DNA from: Billgrantia tianxiuensis
GTDB lineage: Bacteria > Pseudomonadota > Gammaproteobacteria > Pseudomonadales > Halomonadaceae
Reading direction: 5' to 3'
Assembly: GCF_009834345.1 (NCBI RefSeq)
Contig: NZ_CP035042.1
Coordinates: 3,038,001 to 3,102,000 of the forward strand
DNA length: 64,000 bases
A program made the translations under genes and the position numbers. Shown one piece after another: positions 50,046 to 59,132 of the stretch. A model generated the notes under the pieces. It saw only the letters and a program-made list of their open reading frames with translations, did not search any database and was not told the origin of the DNA. Each line of letters opens with the position of its first letter. The first letter of the stretch is position 1.

Positions 50046-50882
50046 TTACGCCACCTTCTGCGGCTGGATATTGACGGCTGCGGCACGCAGCGCCAGGTTT
50101 GCCTGGTTCGCCTCGAGAACGCTCGGCACGGTCAAGGTGAACTCCTGATAGCAGCGCTGTAAGGCATTCAACTCGGCAGACAGGTCCAGACGGGACGTGA
50201 GAACGGCCAAGCTCTCCGCCCCGCCGTGAAAGGCCCGCGACAGGATGACCCACTCCGACCCGAGCCGGGCATGCTCGCTGATGATCCACTCCGCTGGCAC
50301 CGTGCCCTGACCGATACTGCCGACACCGCCAATGCCGAAGATGACCCCAGCCTCGCGGCAGAGCGCCGCCGGGCCGTCGAGCAGACGCCCCCCCAGCACC
50401 TCGAAGAGAAAATCGAGGTGCATGTCGATGCACAGGTCATTGAGACCGAAATGCACGCGGTCCTCGCCATCCAGCAGCGGCAGGATCACCGGCAGGCGCG
50501 CCAGACTCGCCGCCGTCTCCACCAACAACGTGACCGGAACCCTCCCCGCCACGGCGCGCTTGAAGTCGACCACCTCGGCAACACTGCGAAACATCGGCAG
50601 CATCAGCCGCTGGGCGCCGGCGTCGATGGCCGCATCGACCTCTGCCGAAGTACCCTCCCAGGGTGGGTTGATCCTTACCATCACCTCCGCCGTGGTGAGC
50701 ACGGCAGAGATACGCGCCACATCGGCATAGGTGTGCGCACTCTTGTGAGTGTCCAGATGTCCCTGTCGCTCAGCCTTACCGCGAGTCTCCATGTCGATGA
50801 AGAGGGTATCGACGCCACAGGCCTGGGCGTGCAGGGCAATTTCAGGCACGACGGTAATCAGCATGGTGTGCAAGTGTTTCAC
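50046..50882 (-). CDS. HpcH/HpaI aldolase family protein of the polysaccharide operon
   Basis: 278 residues. TIM barrel of the 2-keto-3-deoxy acid aldolase / citrate-lyase-beta family: DTLFIDMETRGK near the N-terminus, AGAQRLMLPMFR, and the metal-ligand-type VTLLVETAASL. Such enzymes cleave or form C-C bonds using pyruvate or acetyl-CoA enolates. It starts four bases before the stop of the sugar transferase (GTGA overlap), so it belongs to the operon and may supply an unusual acid building block. Last gene before the terminator. Confidence 0.75.
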   Translation of the reverse strand: MKHLHTMLITVVPEIALHAQACGVDTLFIDMETRGKAERQGHLDTHKSAHTYADVARISAVLTTAEVMVRINPPWEGTSAEVDAAIDAGAQRLMLPMFRSVAEVVDFKRAVAGRVPVTLLVETAASLARLPVILPLLDGEDRVHFGLNDLCIDMHLDFLFEVLGGRLLDGPAALCREAGVIFGIGGVGSIGQGTVPAEWIISEHARLGSEWVILSRAFHGGAESLAVLTSRLDLSAELNALQRCYQEFTLTVPSVLEANQANLALRAAAVNIQPQKVA

Positions 50883-51529
50883 TTGGCTTCCCCCACGTCA
50901 TGTTGGCGCCGACTCTTCCTGTATTGGCGCCAGTTCCGTTCAGTGCTGCCGTAGATATCCTTGAAGGTCAGCACGACATAGGCCGTGGCCAGCATGAGCC
51001 ACAGGTCGAACCCGACGCTGGCCCGCTCGGTGTAACGCACGTCCAGCGCCAGTTGCTCCAGCCAGCCGAGGCTGCGGCGTCCCTGCACCTGGGCCAGTCC
51101 CGTCAGCCCTGGGCGCACCGTGAAACGCTTCATGTATTCATCCGGCACGGCCTCGACCTGCTCGATCAGTACCGGGCGAGGGCCTACCAGGCTCATGTCA
51201 CCCTTGAGGATGTTGAAGAGCTGGGGAAGCTCATCGAGGCTCGTCGCGCGCAGATAGCGCCCCATGCGGGTAATGCGCGGATCCTGGCCCGAGCGAATCA
51301 CTCCTTCGGCCAGCGGGTCGATCGCCGCGGCATCGCGCTGCTGCATGGTGCGAAACTTGTAAATGCGAAATGGCGCAAGGTTTCGTCCTACGCGACGCTG
51401 AATGAACAGTGCCGGACCCGGCGAATCGCAGCGGATCAGCAGCGCTATCAGCGCCAGTAGCGGGGCCAGAACCAGCAAGGCCGATGCGGATACGGCAATA
51501 TCGATGCTGCGTTTGATGGCGGCATTCAT
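50879..51529 (-). CDS. Initiating sugar (phosphoglycosyl) transferase
   Basis: 216 residues of the monotopic bacterial sugar transferase family, which moves a sugar phosphate to undecaprenyl phosphate. N-terminal membrane segment (ASALLVLAPLLALIALLI), then GPALFIQRRVGRN, KFRTM, the catalytic Asp-Glu in RATSLDELPQLFNIL, GDMSLVGPRP and RFTVRPGLTGLAQVQGR. Short form with a single membrane element, as in WbaP C-terminal halves or PglC-like proteins. Shares an overlap with the aldolase gene. Confidence 0.9.
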   Translation of the reverse strand: MNAAIKRSIDIAVSASALLVLAPLLALIALLIRCDSPGPALFIQRRVGRNLAPFRIYKFRTMQQRDAAAIDPLAEGVIRSGQDPRITRMGRYLRATSLDELPQLFNILKGDMSLVGPRPVLIEQVEAVPDEYMKRFTVRPGLTGLAQVQGRRSLGWLEQLALDVRYTERASVGFDLWLMLATAYVVLTFKDIYGSTERNWRQYRKSRRQHDVGEAK

Positions 51530-51639
51530 GAGGCTTACCTGTACGAAGTGACTCCGACACCTGGCGTCGCCGCAGTCGCGGCTCTCATGTGGAGAATCGC
51601 GCCGGGTTCACGGTGAAACGGTGTGCGTCCGGTGGACGA

Positions 51640-52811
51640 TCAGGAGTGGGATGGCTGGCTCGAGAGGGGCGATACCGCTTGCAGCAGCCGTTCCGCCATG
51701 GCGCTTTCACCGCCGGCGAACTGACCCGCCAACATCGGGTCGTCGATATACCAGCGGTGCGCAGCCAGGCAGTAGCGCTTCACGATATCGCCGCCTCCAT
51801 CATGCGCATCGACAAGGATCGGCTTACCGCACAGGCGCGCCATCCACGGCAGCCGGGTCTCGTCGCTGGCGAACAGGATGACGGCATGGCCATAAAGCCC
51901 GGCCTTGATCAACCGCCCCCTCGCCTCCACAGGGCGGCAGGACCAACGGCGACGGAGGCGACGCGCTGCGTCGTCACGCCCATGCCGGCCAGCACCATCT
52001 CGATATGCGCTGCGAGCATGGCGGCCTCTTCGCCACTCACCTCGAAGAGCACTGGCGCGACCGGCCGCTTCAACAGCACCCGGTGCCGGAGCCCCAGAAC
52101 GAACCGGCGGCGACGGCGAAACGCAAGCGGCACGCCGCCGTCGCGCAGAGAGGCCCATCCTGCCCTCAGCAGGAACGTGGCACGCACGAAGCCAGTGATA
52201 CGGCGTCCGGACAGGATCGCCTGGACCCGGTCAGGCAACGCCGTGTTGAAGGTTGCGCGAAGATCCCCAAGCCATGCCTCACGCTGCCCGACCGGAGCCG
52301 AATGCCACTGCAGGCAGGACTCGGCCAGGCGATTCGGGCTGACCGTCTTGCCACGCAGCAGTTTGCGCATCAACAGGTCGGAAACCGCTGCCACACCGCT
52401 GAGCGCTGGGCCATGACGACCGGGACGCACCTGGATCAGCGCTTCACGACAGGTCAGCGCCCCCCGACTCTGAGGTCTCCGTAGGTGATGTCCAACAGTT
52501 GCCCCCGAAGCGCTGCGGCATCACCAGCACGAGGTGTCGCAACCAGCGGGGGTCGGACTCCAGCGAGACGGTGCCTACCGCAATGGGGGCCAGGGCACGG
52601 ACGAAAGGGCGTATGTCCTGGCTGTGGACCCAAAGATCGAGATCCTTGACCGTGTCGGCAGCGAGCCAGGCGGCAAGGCCGCTCTTGCCGCCGCGCAGGG
52701 CCCAGCGAGTGCCGTCGGGAATCGTATCTTTCAGGGCTTCGAGCAGCGCGAGCTTGGCTGGCGTACCTCCCTGCCCCGCCCCCCGCGCGCTGCCTGGTCG
52801 TGTGGATTCAT
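51640..52811 (-). CDS. Nucleotidyltransferase-fold protein of the polysaccharide operon, four frameshifts as given
   Basis: Four single-base additions, at C runs 52779-52784, 52502-52506, 52460-52465 and 51916-51920, turn four broken frames into one 391-residue protein. It starts at ATG 52811, overlapping the glycosyltransferase stop as ATGA. Residues about 35-75 carry a nucleotidyltransferase-like pair: LRGGKSGLA and DLDLWV. The C-terminal third (LFASDETRLPWMARL, then LVDAHDGGGD) is not recognised. I cannot name a function; it may transfer or sense an activated group during polymer synthesis. Confidence 0.55.
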
Positions 52812-54010
52812 GCCATACCCTCCAACGGTCGCGCGACCTGGGCGATCGACATTTCATCGAGCATCTGCCGATTGACGCGCGCGGTGGTGAAACGCTCCTC
52901 CAGCAAGGCTCTACCCGCTCGCCCCATGCGCCCGACCAGGCTCGGATCGCGGATGAAGGCATGCATCCGCTCAGCTAGCGCCTCGGCATCGCCCGGGGGC
53001 ACCAGCCAGCCGTTGCCCCCCTCCACCACAGTCTCGCGGCAGCCTGGCGAATCGCAGGTAATGATCGGCCGCCCCGTGCTCATGGCTTCGAGCAGGCTGC
53101 GCGGGATCCCCTCGCGATAGTAAGAAGGCAGCACCATCACCGATGCGGCACGCAGATGGCCACGCACGTCGCGAACCTTGCCGGGAAGCGTGACATGTCC
53201 CTCTTCGCGCCACGCCGCTACCTCAGCCGTGCCAATCGCATTGACCGTGGTTTCGTCGACATCGCCCAAGGCGATGAACTCCACCTCGGGATGATCCGGC
53301 GCGAGCCGCCGCGCCGCGTCGACGAATTCGCGAATGCCCTTCTCCTCCAGGAAGCGTCCCATGAAGAGAAAACGAAGCGGAGCGGAAGACGGTTCGCTAA
53401 AGGGATACTCGTCGGGATCCACCCCAGAGCCATCGACCACCACGCTGCGTGTGACGCGACGAAAGAGAAAACTCTGCTGGAGTTCGTCGCGATCATCGGG
53501 ATTTTGAAAGAAGAACGTTCGGCTCAAGCCACCCGATAGGGCATAGCAGAGACCGACCATGGCACGGATCAAGCGCGTGCGCCGATCTTGCCAGCCGTAG
53601 AGATAGCCGAGTCCTGTCGCCAGGCAATAGGTCTCGCTCACTCCCGCCAATCTTGCCGCCGGGATGCCAAGCACGATCGGCTTGACGGAATAGGCGAACA
53701 CCGCACGTGGTGCAATGGCCCGGATCAGCCGACGCAACTCGAGAAAGCGCGCGATTTCCCCTCGCAGGCCCATGCTGTGTCGCTCGAGATGGTAGCGCCA
53801 GGTGGTGACTCCCAATGCCCGCACCTCCGGCAGAAAATCCTCGTCTGGCACCAGGGCACCGACGCTGAGTCCACGCTCCTGCAGATCACGGATCAGCGCC
53901 CCCCGATTGACCGCCAACGATCGCGTATTGGCCGCGATGAACAGGATGTCCTTCTGTTCGAAACCAAGGTGCTCGAAACTGGAGTGCTCGAAACCGGAGC
54001 CATTCGACAT
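52808..54010 (-). CDS. Family 4 glycosyltransferase
   Basis: 400 residues from ATG 54010. GT-B fold: N-terminal acceptor domain (DILFIAANTRSL, RLIRAIAPRAVFAYSVKP) and C-terminal donor domain with FLFMGRFLEEKGIREFVDAA, the ASVMVLPSYYREGIPRSLLEAM E-x7-E motif and GCRETVVEGGNG. Retaining transferase, cytosolic face of the membrane. Its N-terminal codons contain three 15-bp repeats. Begins two bases after the stop of the hydroxyacid dehydrogenase gene. Confidence 0.9.
   Translation of the reverse strand: MSNGSGFEHSSFEHLGFEQKDILFIAANTRSLAVNRGALIRDLQERGLSVGALVPDEDFLPEVRALGVTTWRYHLERHSMGLRGEIARFLELRRLIRAIAPRAVFAYSVKPIVLGIPAARLAGVSETYCLATGLGYLYGWQDRRTRLIRAMVGLCYALSGGLSRTFFFQNPDDRDELQQSFLFRRVTRSVVVDGSGVDPDEYPFSEPSSAPLRFLFMGRFLEEKGIREFVDAARRLAPDHPEVEFIALGDVDETTVNAIGTAEVAAWREEGHVTLPGKVRDVRGHLRAASVMVLPSYYREGIPRSLLEAMSTGRPIITCDSPGCRETVVEGGNGWLVPPGDAEALAERMHAFIRDPSLVGRMGRAGRALLEERFTTARVNRQMLDEMSIAQVARPLEGMA
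53953..53997 (-). repeat. Three imperfect 15-bp units at the start of the glycosyltransferase
   Basis: TTCGAAACC or CTCGAAACT/C recurs every 15 bases, encoding GFEHS-SFEHL-GFEQ. Lies within codons 5-19, before the conserved domain. Confidence 0.7.
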
Positions 54011-54011
54011 G

Positions 54012-54973
54012 TCAATAACCTCGCTGCGGAAAGACTTCCGTAAGCAACGGCGCTCCTGCGAGATAGGCGGCCATGTTATCCCTGAGTACCGCCAACCCAA
54101 GCTCATGGCCCGAGTCGAAGCGACCCGCAACATGCGGCGTGATAAGCAGATTCGGCGCGGTCCACAAGGGCGAATCGTTCGGCAGGGGCTCCTCGCGAAA
54201 CGCATCCAGGACCGCTCCGCGAAGGCGTCCGGCATGCAGGGCTTCGATCAACGCTTCTTCATCCAAGAGTTCGCCTCTGGCAACGTTGACGAAGATCGCA
54301 CCGGGCTTCATGGCCTCGATCACGTTGCGCTCGAAGACGTTGCGGGTCTCGGGGGTAAGCGGCAAGGCACAAAAAACGTAATCGAAGCTACCGATCACCT
54401 CGGCCAGTGCATCGAGGCGATGGACATACCGGAACGGTGCCCGTGGCCCCGTCCCCCGTGCGATGGCCTCGACCGACACCCCCAGGCTATCGAACACGGC
54501 CCCCACGGGGAGGCCGATTCCCCCGCTCCGCATACCAGCAGACGCTTGCCGGACAGCTGGCCCAGGACCGGCCTCTCCCAGCGTCCACTCGCTGCGTTTT
54601 CGACGAACGTGCCAATCCGCTTCTCGAAGTGCAGCAGTACCGCCAGCAGGTACTCCGTCATGGCGCGGGCATGTATGCCGCGCACGTTGGTGATGCGAAA
54701 CGCCACCGGATCGTTACCGATGGCTGCGAGGAGACGATCCACACCGGCGCTCATGATCTGCACCCAGCGCAGAGACACCGGAGGAGCCGCCAGATCAGCG
54801 ATGAGCGCTCCGCCCTCGTGCCCCACCACGACCTCGGGCGTACGGTCGCACAGCGAGCCCGGCCTGCTGCAATCGAGCAGCGTCAGCTCAGGCACTAGCC
54901 CGGTCAGGGTCGAGCGTATCTTCCGCTCCCAATCGTCATAGCTCTGTGAAGGAAAGCAGAGACCCACTTTCAT
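54012..54973 (-). CDS. D-isomer-specific 2-hydroxyacid dehydrogenase, frameshifted as given
   Basis: NAD(P)-dependent reduction of a 2-keto acid or the reverse. The N-terminal part ends in LLVCGAG and the C-terminal part begins at IGLPVGAVFDSLG; adding one base at the CCCCC run 54520-54524 gives the dinucleotide loop GAGGIG and 320 residues. Catalytic Arg in NVARGELLDEEAL, Glu in AFREEPLP and His in LITPHVAG are present. ATG 54973 has GAGG six bases upstream. In this operon it probably handles a hydroxy or keto acid tied to the aldolase, or a polymer decoration. Confidence 0.8.
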
Positions 54974-55050
54974 GACGCACCTCGAAGCCATCGGGAGGAA
55001 CATGATCGCCAGGCCACGCTTCTGACCGGGTTCAGCAGCCCAGCATTGGG

Positions 55051-55806
55051 TTACACCACCCCAGCGGAAGAGGTCTGTACCAGATCCGGCCTCGACGGCT
55101 GCCCCAGTCCCAGGGTCAGGGCCAGCGCGCAGAGCGCCTCGTTGGACAGGCTGGCGGCGCTGTTATCGAACGTGACCACACGCAACTTGCCTGCCGATTC
55201 CAGCGCACGAATGGCATCGAGCACTTCTTGCACGACTTGGCTCGGGCTGTGCACGGCCGAGTGCCGCCTATCCAGCACGCTCTGCCCACCCATCCTGTTG
55301 TGCTGCCTGTGGCGAATCGCCTCCGCCCCGGCCACGACATGCAGTACGACGATCGGCCGCGGGGGCAGCAAAGAGAGCGTCAGCGCGACCCAATCCTGCA
55401 AGGGAAAGGCCGGGCCTGCCGACCTGGTACGGAAACGCAGCGACCAGATGGCCTGGAAGACGCCCTGACAGAGCAGAATCGCGCCCTCATGGCGGTGCAG
55501 CCGCTGGAGCATTGAAAGCAGTTGGATCCAGTTCAACAGTGCGCGGCCCGCTTCCGGCAAACTGACCCAAGGTGTGTGCCAAACGAGCGAGGTCAGCCGG
55601 CGCCATTCGCTGCGCAGGGTTGGCAGATAGCTCAGGATGAGCCATAGCTTCCTGGGTACCCTGGACAACCGTTGGCCCCTGGAGATGGGAAAGAGTTCGC
55701 TCTGGACGCCCGCTTGACGCACCTCGGGAAGCGCCAGCAGCCGCCCGGTCACGTAGCTCTTGCCGACCGCAGGGCATCCGAATGCCTCGATATAGGGCGC
55801 CATCAT
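55051..55806 (-). CDS. P-loop kinase-like protein of the polysaccharide operon
   Basis: 251 residues from ATG 55806, overlapping the stop of the thymidylate-kinase-like gene (ATGATG). Walker A GCPAVGKSYV at about residues 9-18. Later ILLCQGVFQAIWSLRF and RPIVVLHVVAGAEAI resemble the DRx and substrate regions of nucleoside or thymidylate kinases. I cannot name the substrate. The tail has long helices. Two adjacent P-loop kinase-like genes suggest phosphorylation of a lipid, sugar or glycerol unit. Confidence 0.65.
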   Translation of the reverse strand: MMAPYIEAFGCPAVGKSYVTGRLLALPEVRQAGVQSELFPISRGQRLSRVPRKLWLILSYLPTLRSEWRRLTSLVWHTPWVSLPEAGRALLNWIQLLSMLQRLHRHEGAILLCQGVFQAIWSLRFRTRSAGPAFPLQDWVALTLSLLPPRPIVVLHVVAGAEAIRHRQHNRMGGQSVLDRRHSAVHSPSQVVQEVLDAIRALESAGKLRVVTFDNSAASLSNEALCALALTLGLGQPSRPDLVQTSSAGVV

Positions 55807-56512
55807 CGATCTTGTTCCAGGTGGCGTTCGACAACCGCCAGGACTTCCTGAAGCGTACCCAGGTTGTCGATGCGCTCGACCCGGTGCGCAATGGGCTGGA
55901 AGTCGAGGTTGTCGCGGAAGCGTCGCACGATATCCTGGGTGCTCTCCTTGTCCGCCTTGACCCGCGCCGCGTTGCGGGCAATCGCCGTTTGCTCGTCCAC
56001 GACCAGGTGAAAGACGATATCGGCTGGCTCGATGCGCCGATAGATGGCTCTCTCCCAACCGGCCAGCAGCCGCAGCACGGCACCGTTTAACCCCGGCAGC
56101 CCCGTGGCGATCCTGGGGCCATCCATCTTGCCGTACTCGAGCGTCGGCCAACGATCCGCCACCACGGTAACGCCGGCTCGGGCCAGACGGCGCGCGTGCC
56201 GGGACAGGCGCCAGCGCAGCACGGCGAGCACCAGGCTGGACAGCGCATCTCGCAGGCGAACCTTGCACCCGCCTTGGCCCCGACTCTTCTCGCCGCCTTC
56301 CCCCGTGTCGTCCCCGTTACGCCATCGGCGCCGTAGCGTCTCGAGCCAGGCCGCTTGCGGCTTGCCAGCGCTGACTCGTGCAATCCGCCCCGTAGCCCCA
56401 AACGCGCAGCGAGCCGTTCCACGACGGTCGACTTCCCGGCACCATCGACCCCGGAGACGGCAAGGATGCGACCCGTTCGAGGTACATCACCCTGGAAAAC
56501 ACCGATGTCCAT
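55803..56512 (-). CDS. Thymidylate-kinase-like protein, frameshifted as given
   Basis: 236 residues once one base is added at the CCCC run 56388-56391. ATG 56512 has GGAGG four bases upstream. Walker A is VSGVDGAGKSTVVERL; ADRWPTLEYGKMDGP and LVVDEQTAIARNAARVKADK match the NMP-kinase LID and substrate regions. Too diverged and in the wrong context to be the housekeeping Tmk. Such genes occur in capsule and LPS clusters, where they may phosphorylate a polymer terminus, as WbdD-type kinases do; the target here is unknown. Confidence 0.7.
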
Positions 56513-56523
56513 GCAGCCTCCGA

Positions 56524-57717
56524 CTAGATCCGTTCCTTGATTCTTTTCACGATCGTGCTGCAGGCTTCCATCCCATCTCCCCCGCCGTGCAGCCGTTGGA
56601 AGCGTTCCGCCCTGGCCACGGCTTCTTCCAGCACCTCGGGATTCAGCACCGCTGCCAGGGAGTCGACTTTCAGAGCGGGCTCCGTTTCTCCATATGCCGC
56701 ATAGAGCCCGGTATCGCTGGCGAGATACTCCTCGAGATCGGGTGCATAGAGAAACGAGGGACGTCCCAAGATGCAAAAATCGTAGATCACGCTCGAATAG
56801 TCGGTAAGCAGTACATCGACATCCTGCAACGTGGAGTTGATATCGTTTATCTGCTGGCAGGTAACTTCCAGGAAGCCCAGCTTCGACAGCTCCGGCCCGG
56901 CCTCGGCATCCATGTCGATCAGCAGGGAGGGGTGGGGTCTCAGCACGACGAAATAGTCCTGCTCATTCGCCATTCGGACAAAGTCTACGAAATCCGGCCC
57001 CAACTTTAGCTGGAACGAACGATTGGCGCGGCGCGTTGGAGCGTACATGATGATTCTGCTGAACCGACCGTCGCGGCGGATACCCGTCTCGCGCTCGATC
57101 ACCTGCCAAAGAATTCCTTGGCTCTCGACGATCCCCTTCCAGCGTGGGTAGCCGGAATTGACGACGGTAATGGAACTGCCCCGATAGGCACTCTCGAAGC
57201 GACACTTGGAAAGCTCGGAGGAAACGAAGGCGATGACGGGTGATTTACGCTGTGGACTGATGGATCGGACGTAATCGTAAAAGCCTCGCGGCAGGTAACC
57301 GGGGCAGGCTGCTTCATTGTCCCTCCCCATGCGTTTCATTGGCGTACCATGCGTGATCTTGAAAACTTTGGCACGGTATGAAGCGAATGGGTTGACATCA
57401 TCCGCTGAATGGCTGACCACGGCCACGCTCGCACGAAGCGAGTAAAAGATTCCCTTCAGCGATAGCCAATGATAGGCCAGATGGCCGTGCGACTTCACTT
57501 TTTCGACCACTTCGTGGGATTTTGATATCCACACCGGATGGATGGTACTTTCCCGGTCACTCAGCGATTCGAAGAGATAGCGTGGATTATCGGAATATTG
57601 CATACCGTTCCACGCCCCGAACACCCATATAGAGCTATCCTTTCTCACCACGAACGATAGCATCACCAAGGGGAGAAACACCGTCGCAGTCAATCCGCGT
57701 CGCACCAGAGCAAGCAT
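56524..57717 (-). CDS. CDP-glycerol:glycerophosphate transferase family protein
   Basis: 397 residues of the TagF/TagB-like family that transfers polyol phosphate to a growing chain. The KITHGTPMKRMG motif near residue 125 and the conserved LLTDYSSVIYDFCILGRP near residue 310 are the family hallmarks; a membrane-associating N-terminus (TATVFLPLVMLSFVV) precedes them. ATG 57717 has AAGG eight bases upstream; GTG 57723 is also in frame. Suggests a teichoic-acid-like or glycerol-phosphate-decorated capsule. No CDP-glycerol synthase is visible in the window. Confidence 0.85.
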   Translation of the reverse strand: MLALVRRGLTATVFLPLVMLSFVVRKDSSIWVFGAWNGMQYSDNPRYLFESLSDRESTIHPVWISKSHEVVEKVKSHGHLAYHWLSLKGIFYSLRASVAVVSHSADDVNPFASYRAKVFKITHGTPMKRMGRDNEAACPGYLPRGFYDYVRSISPQRKSPVIAFVSSELSKCRFESAYRGSSITVVNSGYPRWKGIVESQGILWQVIERETGIRRDGRFSRIIMYAPTRRANRSFQLKLGPDFVDFVRMANEQDYFVVLRPHPSLLIDMDAEAGPELSKLGFLEVTCQQINDINSTLQDVDVLLTDYSSVIYDFCILGRPSFLYAPDLEEYLASDTGLYAAYGETEPALKVDSLAAVLNPEVLEEAVARAERFQRLHGGGDGMEACSTIVKRIKERI

Positions 57718-57730
57718 TGTCACGGCCTTT

Positions 57731-58681
57731 TCACAACGCCTTTCCTACCAGCGTTCGACAATGTGCGAACAAATTGTCAGGCAGCATCAGCGTAAGACAG
57801 TGGAGTACCTGTTTCAAAGAAAGGGCTTCGGGATGCAGGGACTTTATATCCTCGGCAATCGCCATGCCATGGCGTTTCTTTTCCACCCCCCAGGAGATCA
57901 GCTTTCGGTTGACAGCCTTCTTGGCGTAATAGGCTTCCTTCCACGTCAGCTCATGGGGTAGCGCTCCCAAGGCATCTCTTGCTGGGTGGGTATTGATGAG
58001 ATTGTTAAGGTTATTGCTGATTCCGCAGTTATCTATTTTCCAGTGGCTGGTAACTTTACGGTTGTAATGCGTCCTGTGCATCGAAGCCAATAGTCGTATC
58101 CAGTAGTAGACATCGCCGCCTCTACGGTAGATACCCTCTGGAAACCCGCCGCTATCCAGGAAAGCCCGTCTGTCTATGCAGGCTCCATTCATGTGGATGT
58201 AGTCAGAGCGTGAGAAAAGCTCGAGGCCCTGCTGCCGACTCAACTCCCCATGATGGGGAAACGCGACCGCCGGTTGAATGACATCCCCCCACCGCTTGGC
58301 ATAGGCATTGACATAAAGCTTGATGCCTCGGCCTTGGGTGTTCACGATACTGGAGTAGAACTCAGCCAGATGGTCACTCGAACACCAATCGTCGGCGTCT
58401 TGAAAGACCAACCATCGACCTTGTGCCATGCGCGCGCCATGATTTCTTGCCGCATAGCCACCGGGACCAGGACGTGTTCGTCGATATAGCCGAATATTAC
58501 CCTGGGCATGATGACGTTCCAGTATCTCCATGGAGCCATCCGTAGAACCGTCATCCACGGCGATGATCTCGAAGTTGGTGTAGCGCTGGGCATAGAGAGA
58601 TTCGAGCGCCTCCTCCAAGTATTCGGCCTTGTTATAGACGGGCACTACGACCGAGAAAAATGGAGGGGTCACATGCACCAT
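57731..58681 (-). CDS. Family 2 glycosyltransferase
   Basis: 316 residues from ATG 58681, with GGGAG eight bases upstream. GT-A fold: FSVVVPVYNKAEYLEEALESL, EIIAVDDGSTDGS, then the DxD region FQDADDW. The C-terminal half holds RRGGDVYYWIRLL. Inverting transferase. First gene of the operon and the one closest to the ops element. Confidence 0.9.
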   Translation of the reverse strand: MVHVTPPFFSVVVPVYNKAEYLEEALESLYAQRYTNFEIIAVDDGSTDGSMEILERHHAQGNIRLYRRTRPGPGGYAARNHGARMAQGRWLVFQDADDWCSSDHLAEFYSSIVNTQGRGIKLYVNAYAKRWGDVIQPAVAFPHHGELSRQQGLELFSRSDYIHMNGACIDRRAFLDSGGFPEGIYRRGGDVYYWIRLLASMHRTHYNRKVTSHWKIDNCGISNNLNNLINTHPARDALGALPHELTWKEAYYAKKAVNRKLISWGVEKKRHGMAIAEDIKSLHPEALSLKQVLHCLTLMLPDNLFAHCRTLVGKAL

Positions 58682-58749
58682 TGGGTCATCTCCCAAGGCA
58701 AAGTATCTAGTAACGCAGATACATTTTGAAACAATATCCGACTATTTGC

Positions 58750-58761
58750 CACGCTACCGCC
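58750..58761 (-). promoter_or_regulatory. ops element (JUMPStart core)
   Basis: The minus strand reads GGCGGTAGCGTG, an exact match to the RfaH-recruiting operon polarity suppressor sequence, 68 bases upstream of the first glycosyltransferase codon. Its place in the untranslated leader of a long sugar operon fits RfaH-dependent antitermination. The rfaH gene itself is not in the window. Confidence 0.85.
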
Positions 58762-59060
58762 CAGGAGTTCTGGGGCTTTCTCCATGCCGCTCTCTTTGTC
58801 CTTGTTTCTCCTGCACTGAGCGGCAATGTGATCCAATGATTGCGCCTGGCAGCGAAACAGCCATCACAGTTACACAAGATCACATATATCGCTCACGGCT
58901 GCGTATATCATTTTTCTGATATCTTTTTGTCATCTTCCTGCAACATGAAAGAGCGATCGAATCGCCATATAGACGATTGAGAAAGCCGGCACTTGGCTGC
59001 TGCAACTGGGGTGAAAAAGGGAAGGAATAATGAGGAGACAGAAGTCAGCCATGCATAACG
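58762..59060. other. Promoter region of the polysaccharide operon
   Basis: About 300 bp without a gene, AT-rich around 58880-58940. Read on the minus strand, TTGCAG followed 16 bases later by TATCAG (near 58915-58943) is a candidate sigma-70 promoter; this is a weak match. The upstream part borders the sthA terminator. Confidence 0.4.
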
Positions 59061-59084
59061 AAAACGCCGGTCTAGCGACCGGCG
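59061..59084 (-). terminator. Intrinsic terminator of the nqr-sthA side
   Basis: Stem CGCCGGTC / GACCGGCG with a 4-base loop; on the minus strand TTTTCGTT follows. Lies 49 bases after the sthA stop. Confidence 0.88.
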
Positions 59085-59132
59085 GGAATGAGGAGAGCTG
59101 ATGCTTGGATCAGGAGGAAAGTAAGAAGAAAG

